NCBI GenBank assembly: GCA_016946835.1
Contig: JACVTC010000031.1
Location: forward strand, 1,350,001 to 1,405,000
DNA length: 55,000 bases
Reading direction: 5' to 3'
Source of the DNA: Neocallimastix lanati (nom. inval.)
Taxonomy: Eukaryota; Neocallimastigomycota; Neocallimastigomycetes; Neocallimastigales; Neocallimastigaceae
Below are positions 13,432 through 33,720 of the stretch, one piece after another. The notes beneath the pieces were generated by a model that saw only the letters and a program-made list of their open reading frames with translations, made no database searches and had not been told where the DNA came from. Within the stretch, counting starts at the first letter, position 1. Every line of letters begins with the position of its first letter. A program made the translations under genes and the position numbers.

Positions 13432-13705
13432 TATTTTTAGTTTATAATTTAATAAACATTTTAATTAATACTTTTATTTTATTACAACATTTATTATAAT
13501 TTTAAATATTAAATAGTGTATTACAAATAAAGATATAATAACATATTGCTTTTATAGTTTAGTTTTATATATTTAGTTTTAAGAATTTTTTTTTTATTTT
13601 CTTTAAGCTTCTTTTATATAATTAATATGAAAACATGTATTTAATGCTTTGAAATATGTATTAATTTACATATTATTAAAAAAGGTCTTTTACTTCAAAT
13701 AAATT
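13432..13705 (+). repeat. Diverged direct repeat, copy 2
   Basis: Second copy of the repeat at 11721-12010. It begins TATTTTTAGTTTATAATTTA and ends near GTCTTTTACTTCAAATAAAT. It has the same orientation and a similar length. Confidence 0.6.
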
Positions 13706-13773
13706 AAACTCTAAGATTTATATGATTAAAACGAAATAAATATTCATTAAAGAATATCTTTTTTTTTTTTTTT

Positions 13774-13804
<31 letters not shown>

Positions 13805-14189
13805 TAAGGTTATCATATATTTTAAAGAATTCTTAGTTTTATTTTTTTTTTTTTTTTATTTATAAAAGTTCAAAAAAAAATTGCTCAAAAAAAAAAAAAA
13901 AAAAAAAATAATTATTTTTAAGCTTTTAATTAATAATACTATTTTTTTAATTAATAATACTATTTTTTTTAAACTCATTATTAAAACATAGGGTGTTAAA
14001 GTATTTTTTTTTTTATTAGTTAATGAATAAAAAGCAATAAATGAATAATAATAATTATAATAATAATAATAATTAATAATAATAATAAAGTATTAAATAA
14101 AATTTACAATTATATAATAATTTTTATTTATTTATTTTTTAAAGTTTTATGTTAATTAAATTTAAAGTTTTTCATTTCAAAATACATGT

Positions 14190-14223
<34 letters not shown>

Positions 14224-14360
14224 TAAAATAATACTGATTAAAAATATTAATAAAAGATATACATATATATATTAAGTATTAAAAAATAATAAAAAGTAAT
14301 TAAAAATAAATAAAGGAAAAGATAAATAAAAACAATTAATAAATTAAAAAAAAAACAATA
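13706..14360. other. Upstream flank of PPT1, simple sequence
   Basis: Alternating long T and A runs (13759-13778, 13841-13857, 13885-13908, 14190-14223). There is also a short tandem duplication of a TTAATTAATAATACTATTTT unit at about 13926-13968. No gene seen. Confidence 0.65.
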
Positions 14361-17538
<3,178 letters not shown>

Positions 17539-17550
17539 ATTTCATAAATT

Positions 17551-18671
<1,121 letters not shown>

Positions 18672-19508
18672 TTATTTTTCACCAATACAAGTTAATAAAA
18701 GTTTTCTATAGTCACCACTGGTATCACCTTCAATACGTTTCTTTAAAGACTTACCATACATTGTTTGATAGGCGGCTTTAATTGGTTTAATAATAGATGG
18801 ATCACGATAACGAACAGTTAATCTAATAAGTTTGTTATCCTTAGTGCCTAAACCCTTCATAGAGTTTTCAAATTGTTCTGCAATATATTCGTTACGATTT
18901 GTTATTGATTTAACAAAATTAATAAGAGCTTTTTTAATATCACCAGAAAATTCATTCTTTATGGCTTTTTCCATAGAATGACCATACTTTTTTTGATACT
19001 GAGCAAATACTTGTCTTAAGTGAACGTCAGGACGACCACATAATATTGAAATAAACACATTTTCATCAGTACCCATTCTACCTTCACCGGCTTTATATAA
19101 TGCTTCAACATCAGCCTTAACATCATATTGTTTGTTGCTTTCATCTCTATTACCCTGAATTAAAGCTACTAATAATCTTCTGAAGTATCCACTTGTATCA
19201 CCTTTGATATCATTTTCAAGAGAATTACGGTATTTTTCCTTATAAGCTTTGCAAATAGCTTGAATATCAGCATTAGTTCTACCAACTAAAATTTCAATTA
19301 AGCAGTCTTCATCAGTACCAAGCCCTGCAATAGCATCATGAAGACAATACACATCGAAATCTAGAATAGATTTGGATAAAGCAATGCATAATTTACCAAA
19401 GTTACCAGAAGTTTCAGAATCAACAGCTGATTCTAATGATTTACCTATTTTTTATAAATAATACAATTTATTTAATATATATAATAAAAATTTTAGTAAT
19501 AATTAAAT

Positions 19509-19540
<32 letters not shown>

Positions 19541-19873
19541 TTAAAAGTTAAGATTATTATGATCATTTACCATAATTAGATTTATATCCAATACTAATTT
19601 GGTTCATTTGAATTGGTGGGTATTTACCTAATACACTAATTAATGCCTAAAATATTCATATATAAATATATAATTTAATATTAATTATTATTATTATTAT
19701 TGTTGTTGTTTTTGTTGTTAAAAATATTATAAATAGATAAAAAATTTAATTGATTAATTATTAAATTATTTACATCTTCATCTGTTCCTAAACCTTTCAT
19801 GGCATCTCTTAATTTTTTACAAGCTTTTGAAACTTCATCTGGAGTTAATAATTGACTTTTAAAATTATAAATA

Positions 19874-19907
<34 letters not shown>

Positions 19908-21065
19908 GATTCAGTCATTATTTTTAAAAATAATTCATTTTTTTGGAAAACAATTAATAAATAAAAATATTGAATAGTTTATGATGTATATTTATATAAT
20001 AATTTTTAAATTTATTTGATATCATATATATAAATTTATAAACAATATATAATTATATATATATATTAAATTTAATAATTAAAATATTAAAATATTAATT
20101 ATATATAAACTTACGTTGTACCACCTAAACCAAAGGTATTTGTTTGATCATAGGCACCTGTAGCATAATTAGCATAACTACCTTGTGGTGGATAAGCTGA
20201 ACCATATGGTGGATAACCAGCTGGTGGAGGATAGGCTACAGAACCTTGTGGTGGTGGATAACCAGCTGGTGGAGGATAGGCAACAGAACCTTGTGGTGGT
20301 GGATAACCAGCTGGTGGAGGATAGGCAGCAGAACCTTGTGGTGGTGGATAGCCACCTGGTGGAGGATAGGCTACAGAACCTTGCGGTGGTGGATAACCAC
20401 TTGATGGAGAATAGGCTACAGAACCTTGGGGTGGTGGGTAACCACCAGCACCAGCTAGAGGATAAGGTGATCTTTGTGGCGTGTATGTACTTCCAGCATA
20501 TGCTGATGTAGTAGGTGTTTGAGAAGTCGTACTTGATGGTGGGTAACCTCCTTCGGGCAAGCGCGGGTATAAACCTTGTGATGGAGGGTATCCTCCTGCT
20601 CCTGGTGGAGGATATGGATTTGAACTTGGTGGTGGATATCCTCCTGCTCCTGGTGGAGGATATGGATTTGAACTTGGTGGTGGATATCCTCCTGCTCCTG
20701 GTGGAGGATATGGATTTGAACTTGGTGGTGGATATCCTCCTGCTCCTGGTGGTGGATATGGATTTGAACTTGGTGGTGGATATCCTTGGTATGGATAACC
20801 TCCTCCTGATTGTTGATATGGACTTTTAAATAATTAATATTGAAATATTGAATAATTATTTATTATTATAAATATATTAATATTACAATAATATTAATAA
20901 AAATAAATATTAAAATATACATAAATATATGGATAGATTTGTATAAATATAATTAATATATATAAATATACATGAATAAAACAAAAAATAATAATATATT
21001 TTTTAATAATTTAATCATATAGATATATGCAATAATATAATATATAAATGTAATACTTACTACAT
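18672..21065 (-). CDS. Annexin with long Pro/Gly/Tyr N-terminus (copy A)
   Basis: Calcium-dependent phospholipid-binding protein. Five exons on the minus strand: 21065-21061, 20822-20115, 19855-19774, 19646-19571, 19444-18672. They splice in frame to 547 residues. The first coding exon is only ATGTA before a GTAAGT donor. Exon 2 encodes a roughly 235-residue low-complexity head of two repeat types: SSNPYPPPGAGGYPPP and YPPPQGSVAYPPPAG. Then follow four annexin repeats with type II calcium loops MKGLGTDED, IAGLGTDED, GEGRMGTDEN and MKGLGTKDN, each followed by an ETSG, DTSG or EFSG motif supplying the distal acid. The layout matches annexin A7/A11 and Dictyostelium annexin C1. The head probably drives self-association or phase separation. 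It is a tandem paralog of the next annexin, in the same orientation. Confidence 0.93.
20195..20440 (-). repeat. 45-nt coding minisatellite in the annexin A head
   Basis: About five copies of a 45-bp unit encode YPPPQGSVAYPPPAG. They are much more GC-rich than the surroundings. Unit-to-unit differences are mostly single bases, such as GSVAY versus GSAAY and PAG versus PGG. Confidence 0.9.
20590..20790 (-). repeat. 48-nt coding minisatellite in the annexin A head
   Basis: Four almost identical 48-bp units encode a 16-residue SSNPYPPPGAGGYPPP repeat. The near-identity suggests recent expansion or ongoing homogenisation. Confidence 0.9.
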
Positions 21066-24050
21066 ATCTATTAAAAAATTATATTATTAAATTAATAAAT
21101 TAAAATATACGTATATGTTCTGTTTTTAATTTATTATAACAATTGGATACTAATATAATTTATTTAATTAAATGGATGATTGATTTTGAAAAGCTCTATT
21201 TTTATTTTTATTTTTATTACTGATATTATTATATAATTTTTATTTAACTTTTAAAAAGTTGATAATTTTTGTTTATATATTTTTGGTTTCCGCTACTTTT
21301 CTACCAATATGTAAATAAATATGACTTTTATTGATTAATAATAATAATTATTTTAAGAAATTTATTTCATATGAAATAAATAAGAAAGTTAGTATATATA
21401 TAAAAAAATAATTAAAGGTGGTGAAAAAATAATTTTTTATTTTTAGAATTATATATATTATAAAGTATAAATAATAAAATTTTTTATAATCATTATGTGA
21501 TAAAGATTATAAATTATCTTATTTAATTTTAATTAACAAAAAATATTAATTATATATTGAATTTTTATAATATTATTATATTATATATTATTCCAATATA
21601 TTTTATTATATTATACTATTTAATTTTTTTTTTTTCAAAAATTTAAATTAGGATTAAAACAAGTCATTTTTATATTTTTCAAATAAATAAATGAATACTT
21701 AAATAAATTATAATTAAATAAATGTATAATTAAATAAATTATATGACAATTAAATTAATATAAACTAAGAAAATCTATTTAATTTAATATATTGTATTTA
21801 ATATATTGCAATATAATATATAATTAGTAAATTTTTTTTAAAAAAAGTTGGAATTTGCCATCTTTCGATAGTTGCTAAAAATAATGATAAATTTCAATTA
21901 GAAGAAAAAATGAAAATATATTTGGTTAGTATATATATATATGTAAAAAAAAAAAAGTAAAGTACTAAATTATAATAATAATATAAAAAGAAAGAAAACA
22001 AATGCCAATTAAATCTCATAATATTAGATAAAATTAGAGTAATAAATAAAAATAACTTAATTATATTAAATTTTAAAACTTCAAGCAATTTTTAATTAAT
22101 AATTTGTTTATATAATTAGCATAAGATGCCAATATAATTAATATTCTTTAATATTCTAATCCATAACATAAATAAATGAATAAAAAAAATTATTTATATT
22201 TTAAATTATGAAAATAAGTTATACTATTATAATTAGAATAATGACATATTTCATTAATTATTAATATAATTTTAATGATTTTAAACATCAATATTATTTA
22301 AAAATATTGTCTATATGCAAAATGCAAAATTGTGATTGTTGCTTTCTTTAGTTTTCAAATATTTATTTTCCTTTTAAAATGAAAATATCATATATTCCTT
22401 TTTTTTTTTATCTTTTTTTACCATCTTTAATATGTTAGTAGTAAAAAAATTTTTCATGAATTTATAAAACTTTTTTTTTAAAAAATAAAACAAAGAATCT
22501 GTGAATATAAATGACTTAGAAACCTTTGTACTCTTCCCTTTTACATATTATATATAGAAATACTTTCTTGAAAAGGCGTTGTTAATGTGTATATTCTTTT
22601 CTAGTGATCTTATTGTTCCATATATAAAACATTAATATTAACAATTAATGGTAGTACTTTAAAATAAAATAAAATTATCATTAAAAAAAAGTTTTTTTAT
22701 CATCCAAGCCATAATGACTATTCATTTAAATTTTAATTTATTGGAATATTGGAAATTAATATATAATGGAAAAATTAAATATTAAACTTTAAATAATTAA
22801 AAATTTATTAATTTTATTTTATTTTTTATATATATATATTATGAAGTAAAAAAAAAAAAAAATTAAAAAACGTATTAATTTTTATTTTATTTTAATTTTA
22901 TTTTATTTTATTTTTTTTTTTTTTTTTCATATACATTATGAAGTAAATAATTAAAATAGTAAAAAAAAAATAAGTATTGATACTCTTTTTTTTAAATGTA
23001 TTATTGAAATTGATATTTTTTTTATAACCGCAATTATTGAGAACTTTAACTTAACTATTTATTCATTTATAAATTACATGTATATTTTTTAAAAAAAAAC
23101 ATGAAATTAATAAAAAAACATTATTTGTCCAAATTGAGCATAATTTTTATATATTAATGTGATATAATAGTAATATTCAAAATAAAGAGTATAAATAAAT
23201 TCAGAAAAAAGTCCATATGCAACAAACCACACCTCCAGACTATAGGATTTCTGTTAAAAGAAATTCTTATTCCCGACTAGAGTTTGAATTGACAATCTGA
23301 AAAAAATTATGATCTTTCTTTCAGAGGCACTAGCCCTATTGACTTGTAGTACTGTTGAATTTAAATGCAGTTGTCTTAATATTAAAATTAGTAAACAATC
23401 TTCTTTAATAAAAATTATTAAGAATTCTTATTTCAGTAAATATATATATTAAATATCTAGATATAATTAATTATATCTAAATTAGTTTTTTTAAAAAAAA
23501 AATATTTATATTCATACCAATTTATGTACTTTATTAGTATTTGTATTAATTCTAATTAAGTACATAAACTGGTATAATAGTTTTATTTAATATTACAAAG
23601 TAAAATTTTTAAACACATATTACAATATATTCATTTAATATATTAAAATTGACATTTAAATGAATATACTTTAAAAATTTAAAATATAAAACATTTATAT
23701 TTTATTTCAACTTTATTTTTTTAACTATTATTTCATTTCATAAAATTATTAATAGCTAAAAATAATAATATTATTATTATTTATCATTAATGAAAAAAAT
23801 AACATTTTTATTTTTTTATTTTATAATTATTTTTCATTTTTTTATAAATATTTATATTTAATATTAATAAATATTTTTAATATTAATTTTATTTGATATT
23901 TTCATTAAAGTTTTAATTATTTTTAATAAAGATATTAGCATAATAACATTTTAAGATATATAATTTATTAAGTATTCATTAATATATAGTAATAAAAAGA
24001 TATTGAATCTTTTTTTTTTTTTTTATAATTATTATATATAATATTTAAAT
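21066..24050. other. Spacer between the tandem annexins
   Basis: Three kilobases of AT-rich DNA with no intact gene. It contains A/T runs (22852-22862, 22912-22927, 24011-24024), a base-balanced island at 23216-23370 and imperfect hairpins at 23514-23575 and 23627-23680. The island vaguely resembles a decayed tRNA on the minus strand but does not fold as one. The promoter of annexin A should lie at the left end. Confidence 0.6.
23514..23575. repeat. Inverted repeat, 18-bp arms
   Basis: Left arm 23514-23531 (ATACCAATTTATGTACTT) pairs with right arm 23558-23575 with one mismatch, around a 26-base loop. It sits between the two annexin genes. Confidence 0.8.
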
Positions 24051-27063
<3,013 letters not shown>

Positions 27064-28823
27064 TTTAATTTTTAGGTTTTTCTAATTTTTTTTTTTGTAT
27101 GTTTTTATTTTTGTTAATTTTTATTATCTTAATAAAAAAGATATATATGAATATTATTTAAAAAAAAATTAAAAAAAAAAGAAAAAGAGTTCGAAAGTAT
27201 TAAATAAATATTAATGTAATATATATTATGAAATATAAAATTTAAAAAAATATTAAAGTTTAAAATTTTATTAATTTTTTTAATTTATTTTTATTATTAT
27301 TAATTTTTTTTTTTTTTAGCATGAATGATAATTCATATTTAATATAATAAATTATTAAACATAATTATCTCTTAATAAATATAATAATTAAAAATCCAAT
27401 AAACCCATAACAAAGAAAAAAATTTTGAATGAAACTTTTATATTTCTTTAATAATAAATAGATTTTATTAATTGAATTATTTTTTTTTATTTTATTAATT
27501 ATAATATTTTTCTATTTTAATAATTATATTATTATTCTATTATTTTATTTTTTTCTTAAACTATGTATATATATAAGTATTAATATATTGTTTGGAATTA
27601 ATTTTAAATATAATTTGTTGCTTAATTAATAATTCAAATCAATAGGATGTTTTATTTTATTTTAATTCTCATTACTTTTAAAATGAACTATAAATAAAAG
27701 GTATACAAAATTTATTAAATTATAGAATAAAACCTTTATAAATTGTTAGAAATAAAGTTTAATATATGAATATTATTATTGTTATAAAACGTAATAGCAT
27801 AGATAAGTTTTATATGTAAAATGATATAAATGTAGAAACATCATTTATTATTTAATTGTAATATGGAGCATATATGACATGAATAGAACATTTATCTAAT
27901 AACATAATATTATTAAATTTATGTAAAATAAAAGTAAAAATAAAATAAAAATAAAAATAGTTATGATATTGTTTATTTTATTATTAATTTTTTTTTTTTT
28001 TTTTAAAAAAATTTATTAATAATATTTTTATAAATCGAATTAAAAAAATATATATGTATTTTTTTAACAGAATTATGTATATAATGTATATAATATAAAA
28101 TTTTAAAGTTTGAAAATTTAACAATTTAAATATTTATTTTTTTATATTTAAATATAAAATATTCTATTTTTATATATCACATATTTTATTTTATATCAAT
28201 AATTAATTTATTTTATTTTAAATGAATTAGATAACTTAATTATTATTTTTTTTTATATCAGTTTTGAAATATTACAAATATATATATTCTATATAGAAAG
28301 AATTCATCAAACCAAAATTTTAATACTATAATTTTATTTTATTTTTATTTTATTTTATTTTTTTAAATTATTTATTAAAATACCTATCAAGATATCAAGA
28401 TATTTATCAAAAAAAAAAAAATTTTTTTTAAATAAAAATATTATAAAAAGCTAAAATATTTAATATAAAATTTTAAGTTTTGGTAATAGTATGTTATTTT
28501 GCATTATTTGAATTGTCAATTTATCTATTTTTAATATATATTCTATATCTAATATTCCATATTAATTTATTTAATCCTAACCATTTAATTTAGATATAAT
28601 TATAATATCAATGAATTTTGAAATAAATTATTATATGTATGATCAATATAATATATAGATGAATGATTGGTTTTCAATATATTGGTAATATTATTGTATC
28701 AGCAACATTATTGTAATAACCAATAATTTTTTCGAACATAAAAAAAAAATAATTTTTAATAATAGATTTTTTATTAAATTAGTTTTTATTACTTGTTTTA
28801 AAAGAAATATTAATAAAGAAACA
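27064..28823. other. Divergent promoter region, annexin B and chorismate synthase
   Basis: AT-rich DNA between divergently transcribed genes, with scattered T and A runs (27306-27318, 27988-28004, 28409-28430). No coding sequence, RNA gene or element recognised. Both promoters should lie here. Confidence 0.65.
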
Positions 28824-30468
28824 ATGAGTTCCTTTGGAAAATTATTTAGAGTTACCACCTTTGGTGAATCCCATTGTAAGGGTGTCGGTGTTATTGTTGA
28901 TGGTTGTCCTCCAGGTTTACAATTAACTGAATCTGATGTTCAAGTTCAATTAACTAGAAGAAGACCAGGTCAAAGCAAATTAACTACTCCAGTATGTTAA
29001 AATTGATAATACTCATTTAAAATTTTAATATTAAAATAAAATAATTTTTCTATGAAATATATATATATACACAATTAAATAATAATTATTATATAAAATT
29101 ATTTGATAATATAACGAAATTTTGGTATAAATTTTAAAATCAAATAATAACATTATATTTAATAAATTAATGTTTGAAATTTACTTTTTTTTTTTTTTTA
29201 AATTTTATTCTGAAGAATTAATTATAAACTGCATGAAAATTGTTATCTGAGGATAATATTAATATTCTCAATTCATATTATATTATATTAATGATATTAA
29301 TTATATATTCCTTTTAAGGAATAATATAAAATGAAAATTAATAGTTTTATAATTTACAAATATAAAATAAACATTTATATAATATATATTTTCATGAATT
29401 TTTTTTTTTTTATTTTATATAGAAAAATAATTTTATATTTATATATTTATTTATATGGATTTTATATTAAATCTTCACTAAGAAATACTTAATATTATTT
29501 TATTTTTCTTTACTATTATTATTACTATTATTATTATTATTGTTTGCAATTTAATTAATGATATTTCATAGAGAGATGAAAAGGATAAGGTTACTATTTA
29601 TTCTGGTACTGAATTAGGTTATACTTTAGGTACTCCAATTGGCTTAATGGTTGTTAATACTGATCAAAGACCAAATGATTACTCAAATGCTATTGTTTAT
29701 CCACGTCCATCTCACGCTGATTACACTTATTTAGAAAAATACACTCTTAAAGCTACTAGTGGTGGTGGTCGTGCTTCTGCTCGTGAAACTATTGGTATTT
29801 ATATCATAATTTATATAATATTTATAAACTTATATAAATAGTACAAAAAAAATATAAAATATATTAGTTATTGTTATAAAATATATATATATATTCAAAA
29901 TTTATATGTATATAATCTATATATCTATAAAAAATAGGTAGAGTTGCTGCTGGTGCTATTGCTGAAAAATATTTAAAAGAAGCCTTTGGTATTGAAATTG
30001 TTTCTTTTGTTTCTTCTGTTGGTGATATTTCTATGTATCCAACGAAATTTGAAGAATTTCCAAAATTCTTGGAATTATTGGAAAATGTTACTAGAGAACA
30101 AGTTGATGAAACTGAAGTTCGTTGCCCAGACCCAGATTATGCCGAAAAGTTCAGAAACGTAAGTATTAAAAATTTATATATATTTAATTGAATTGAAATA
30201 GTATGATATTTAATAAAAACTATAATATATTATATAAAATAATTAGAGTAATTTAATAATTATAATTTTATTACTTTTATAATATATTTCTAATTAAATA
30301 TTGTAATTTTTTTTAATATTAATAAATAATTATTTTAAATTATAACAACAAAATCATAAAAATAAAATTCAATATTAATAATGAACAATAATAAATGAAA
30401 ATAATTTTCAAATAAAATATATATACATATAACATAAAATAAAATAATAATATTAACAATAATATGTC

Positions 30469-30550
<82 letters not shown>

Positions 30551-31539
30551 TTTTAATGGTAATTTTAATAATAGAAAATCTTAGAAACCCGTGGTCAACA
30601 TGATTCCATTGGTGGAACTTTAGTTTGTGTAATTCGTAATGTTCCTGCTGGTTTAGGTGAACCATGTTTCGATAAACTTGAAGCTCAACTTGCTCAAGCT
30701 ATGCTTTCTCTTCCAGCTACTAAAGGTTTTGAAATTGGTAGTGGATTTATTGGTACTACTCTTAACGGTCATGTTCATAACGATCCATTCATTAAGAAGG
30801 AAAACGGTAAATTAGGTACTTCAACCAATTATTCTGGTGGTATTCAAGTAAGTACTATATAATATTTAATTTTAAATAAATTAATTTATATTATTGTACT
30901 TTTATATATATGTTAAATTTTAAGTTTTTAATTTTATTGTATTTTATCTTATAATTAACACATTATATAAATAAAATATATTATTATATTAGTCATATTA
31001 ATAGATAACTAATTTTTATTCCTTTAATTTTTTATTAGGGTGGTATTTCTAATGGCGAAACTATTTATTTCAGAGTTGCCTTTAAGCCAGTTGCTACTAT
31101 TGGTTTAGCTCAAAAAACTTGTACTTTTGATGGTACTGAAGGTGAATTAGCTGCTAAAGGTCGTCATGATCCATGTGTTGTTTCAAGAGCTGTTCCAATT
31201 GTTGAAACTATGTCTGCTCTTGTTATTATGGAGTAAGTTTTTTTTTTAATCTTAATTGAATAATAATTAATATGTATAAATTATAAATAATTAAAGTTGA
31301 ATTAATTTGAATTATATGAATTCAATATAATATAATAATAATAATAAATAAGTAAATAAATAATTTATATTAATAAATAATATATCAACTTTATTTCTCT
31401 CTCTATATATAGTAATTTATTAATTCAATTATCAAGACAAGCTGCTACTTCTTACTTAAAGAAAGATAATATTCCACCAGTTCTTGTTGGTAAATTACCT
31501 CCAGAAAATGAAACTGAAAATCAAGAAAATAATGCTTAA
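28824..31539 (+). CDS. ARO2: Chorismate synthase
   Basis: Last step of the shikimate pathway: converts 5-enolpyruvylshikimate-3-phosphate to chorismate, with reduced FMN, in the cytosol. Six exons: 28824-28991, 29572-29794, 29938-30158, 30575-30847, 31039-31232, 31413-31539. They splice in frame to 401 residues, a normal length. The N-terminus is [19 protein letters not shown], with the conserved His of [30 protein letters not shown] (second catalytic His) and [20 protein letters not shown] follow. The C-terminal [19 protein letters not shown] is also conserved. The single-domain form with a cytosolic N-terminus is what fungi have; fungal enzymes are usually bifunctional with their own flavin reductase activity. 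Presence of this gene excludes an animal. Confidence 0.97.
30471..30546. repeat. AAT trinucleotide repeat in an ARO2 intron
   Basis: About 25 AAT units in intron 30159-30574, ending 28 bases before exon 4. Confidence 0.92.
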
Positions 31540-32017
31540 ATAAATAAGTTCACCTTTCTTAAGTAAAACTAATATAAATTATTAATTATTAATACAATGT
31601 ATAATATAGAACAAATATAATAAATTAAATAATAAAAATAATAATTAAAAAACAATAATTAAAAAATAATAATTAAAAAATAATAAATAAATAAATAAAA
31701 TAAATAAAATAAATAAAATAAATAAAATAAAATTACTGCAATTAATGAAAAAAAAATTTTTTATTTAATTATATAAATTTTTGGATTTATAATACAATTT
31801 ATTAGAAATAAAGTTTATTATTAAGAGTAAAAAATTCTTTCTTAAATAGTTAGTATTACTAATTAGTTCTTAGATAATTTGTAGAAAATAAATATTAAAT
31901 GTTAACTTTTATATTTTATTTTACAAAGTTTATGTGGTATATATGGCTTATAAATCGTTATTATTTTAGAATTTTTATTATATTATTTATTTTTATTTTA
32001 TATTAACTTTATTTTTA

Positions 32018-32052
<35 letters not shown>

Positions 32053-32639
32053 AAATTTTTATTTAATGAAATTTCTATGATACATTATATATAATTAATA
32101 TATATATATAATTATCTCAATATATTTATAAAATTAAGATAATATTTACAGATTTTAAGAATTTTAATTAATGGAGAATTACTGCTTAATAATAAATAAA
32201 TACAAAAATTATTTTATTAATACAAAAAATTTTGACAAACTGAAATATTTAAAATAAATGTAAAAATCCAATATTGATTAAAAATCTCATTGATTTTAAA
32301 TAATTATCTTATTACTGCATTTATTATAATGTAAAGTATAACTTCACCCATACAACGAATGAATGGGAACTAATATGATAATTTTTGTGTAATTATAAAG
32401 CATTGTGTTAATGTATGTTAATGTATTATGATGTATATATTATATTAAAAGCTTAAATATATCAGTAAAGATAAAAATATTGAAATCTTGTATAGTTTTA
32501 TTATTGTTATATATATATATCTTTTTATTTTTTTTTTTTTTAAAAAAAAAAAAAACTTAATTTAGAAATAATGTAAATATAAACTTTTTAATAAATTATA
32601 TTATTTTAAATATATTTATGCTGCTTTATCACTTATTTT
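31540..32639. other. 3' flank of ARO2, no gene seen
   Basis: AT-rich. It contains an AATAA-type tract at 31618-31730 with several AATAAA motifs, and T/A runs at 32022-32049 and 32526-32555. Confidence 0.6.
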
Positions 32640-33720
32640 AATAATAAATATCCTCTTAATGGTATTTCAAAATCATCCCATTTAGAAACAATCTTAATTC
32701 ATTTGGTAGGTATATTTCAATACTATAATAAGCTCCTGGTATTTTTCCAACAGTTGTTTCATTATAATCTCATCTTCTCTTAAATTAATAACTTTTATAA
32801 CTGCTTTTTTTTTAAATTTATTAGTATAATAAACTACCATTGTCAATTAATCCATTGCATATAATCTTATATAGCAATGATTTTGACGACTTCTTTGGGG
32901 ATTATATCTAAAATTTTCATTTTTCCAATTCTAATCTTCATTATTTTCTTTTGGTGATTGAGACAAACATCACACTTTCGAAATTAATTTCAAAATTACT
33001 CATTATCCAATATTTCTTTTAATTTTTTTTTTTTTTTTTTTCATTTAATATTTTAACTATTATAAATGTTTATAATCTATAACATTCAGCTGCTTCTATT
33101 CATTAATGTGTCAAGTAATTTTGCAATTCTGAAACTTTCATTGTCATTTCCATAAAATTATGATAATATATAGGAAAAGCTGCATTTATCATAAAAGAAC
33201 CAATTTTGTAGGCGAGTCAATAAATTTTTTAAATAACCGAGTTATTATTCCACTTAAACTAACAGAAGTTTTTAATATTTCTGATCCATTAAATCTAAAT
33301 AAATTATTATTTCTTTTATACTATCAACATAAAAATTTGTGTATTAAATCATGTTCGTCAAATTTTCCATCACGGAATCTGCTTTACCTAATCCCATTGA
33401 AGTTTTCATTGACCATGAAGCAACTTAAATGAACTTCTTTCTCCTTTTCCCATACTTGTTAATATTACTGTATCATATGCTACAGATTTAAATTTACATA
33501 ATTGACTTAGAGTATCGGTTATTGTCATTCCTATAGCATTGTTCACATTGAACCATTTCTATTTGATTTAATTTGTTTGGTTCGATATCATTAGTTAATA
33601 AACATTTTATAGAATTTTTTCTTCTTCTCTAATGAATGTGCTAAACATTTAATGATTTATTAATTCTTTATCAGTAAAATTTATTTTACTATTTGTAAAA
33701 GAGAAATTATATTTCCATTT
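32640..33720 (-). pseudogene. Decayed protein-coding gene, not identified
   Basis: Reading the minus strand across frameshifts and stops recovers long protein-like pieces in order. The first is SQLCKFKSVAYDTVILTSMG (ending KGERSSFKL), followed by RFRDGKFDEHDLIHKFLC. Next come SLSGIITRLFKKFIDSPTK and FMINAAFPIYYHNFMEMTMK. Then KFKKKAVIKVINLREDEII leads into GKIPGAYYSIEIYLPNELR. The segments are more mixed in composition than the flanks. A T run at 33017-33040 splits it. I do not recognise the family. It could be a single-copy gene relic or part of an unknown mobile element. Limits are approximate. Confidence 0.5.

Noticed and set aside
20185-20829. Two plus-strand open frames opposite the annexin A head
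   Set aside because: They are by-products of the GC-rich coding repeat on the minus strand: the products are periodic copies of a VVDNQLVEDR-like unit, with no start context and no homology.
33160-33432. Plus-strand frame of 90 codons
   Set aside because: Antisense to the decayed minus-strand gene, where the protein-like segments are clearer.
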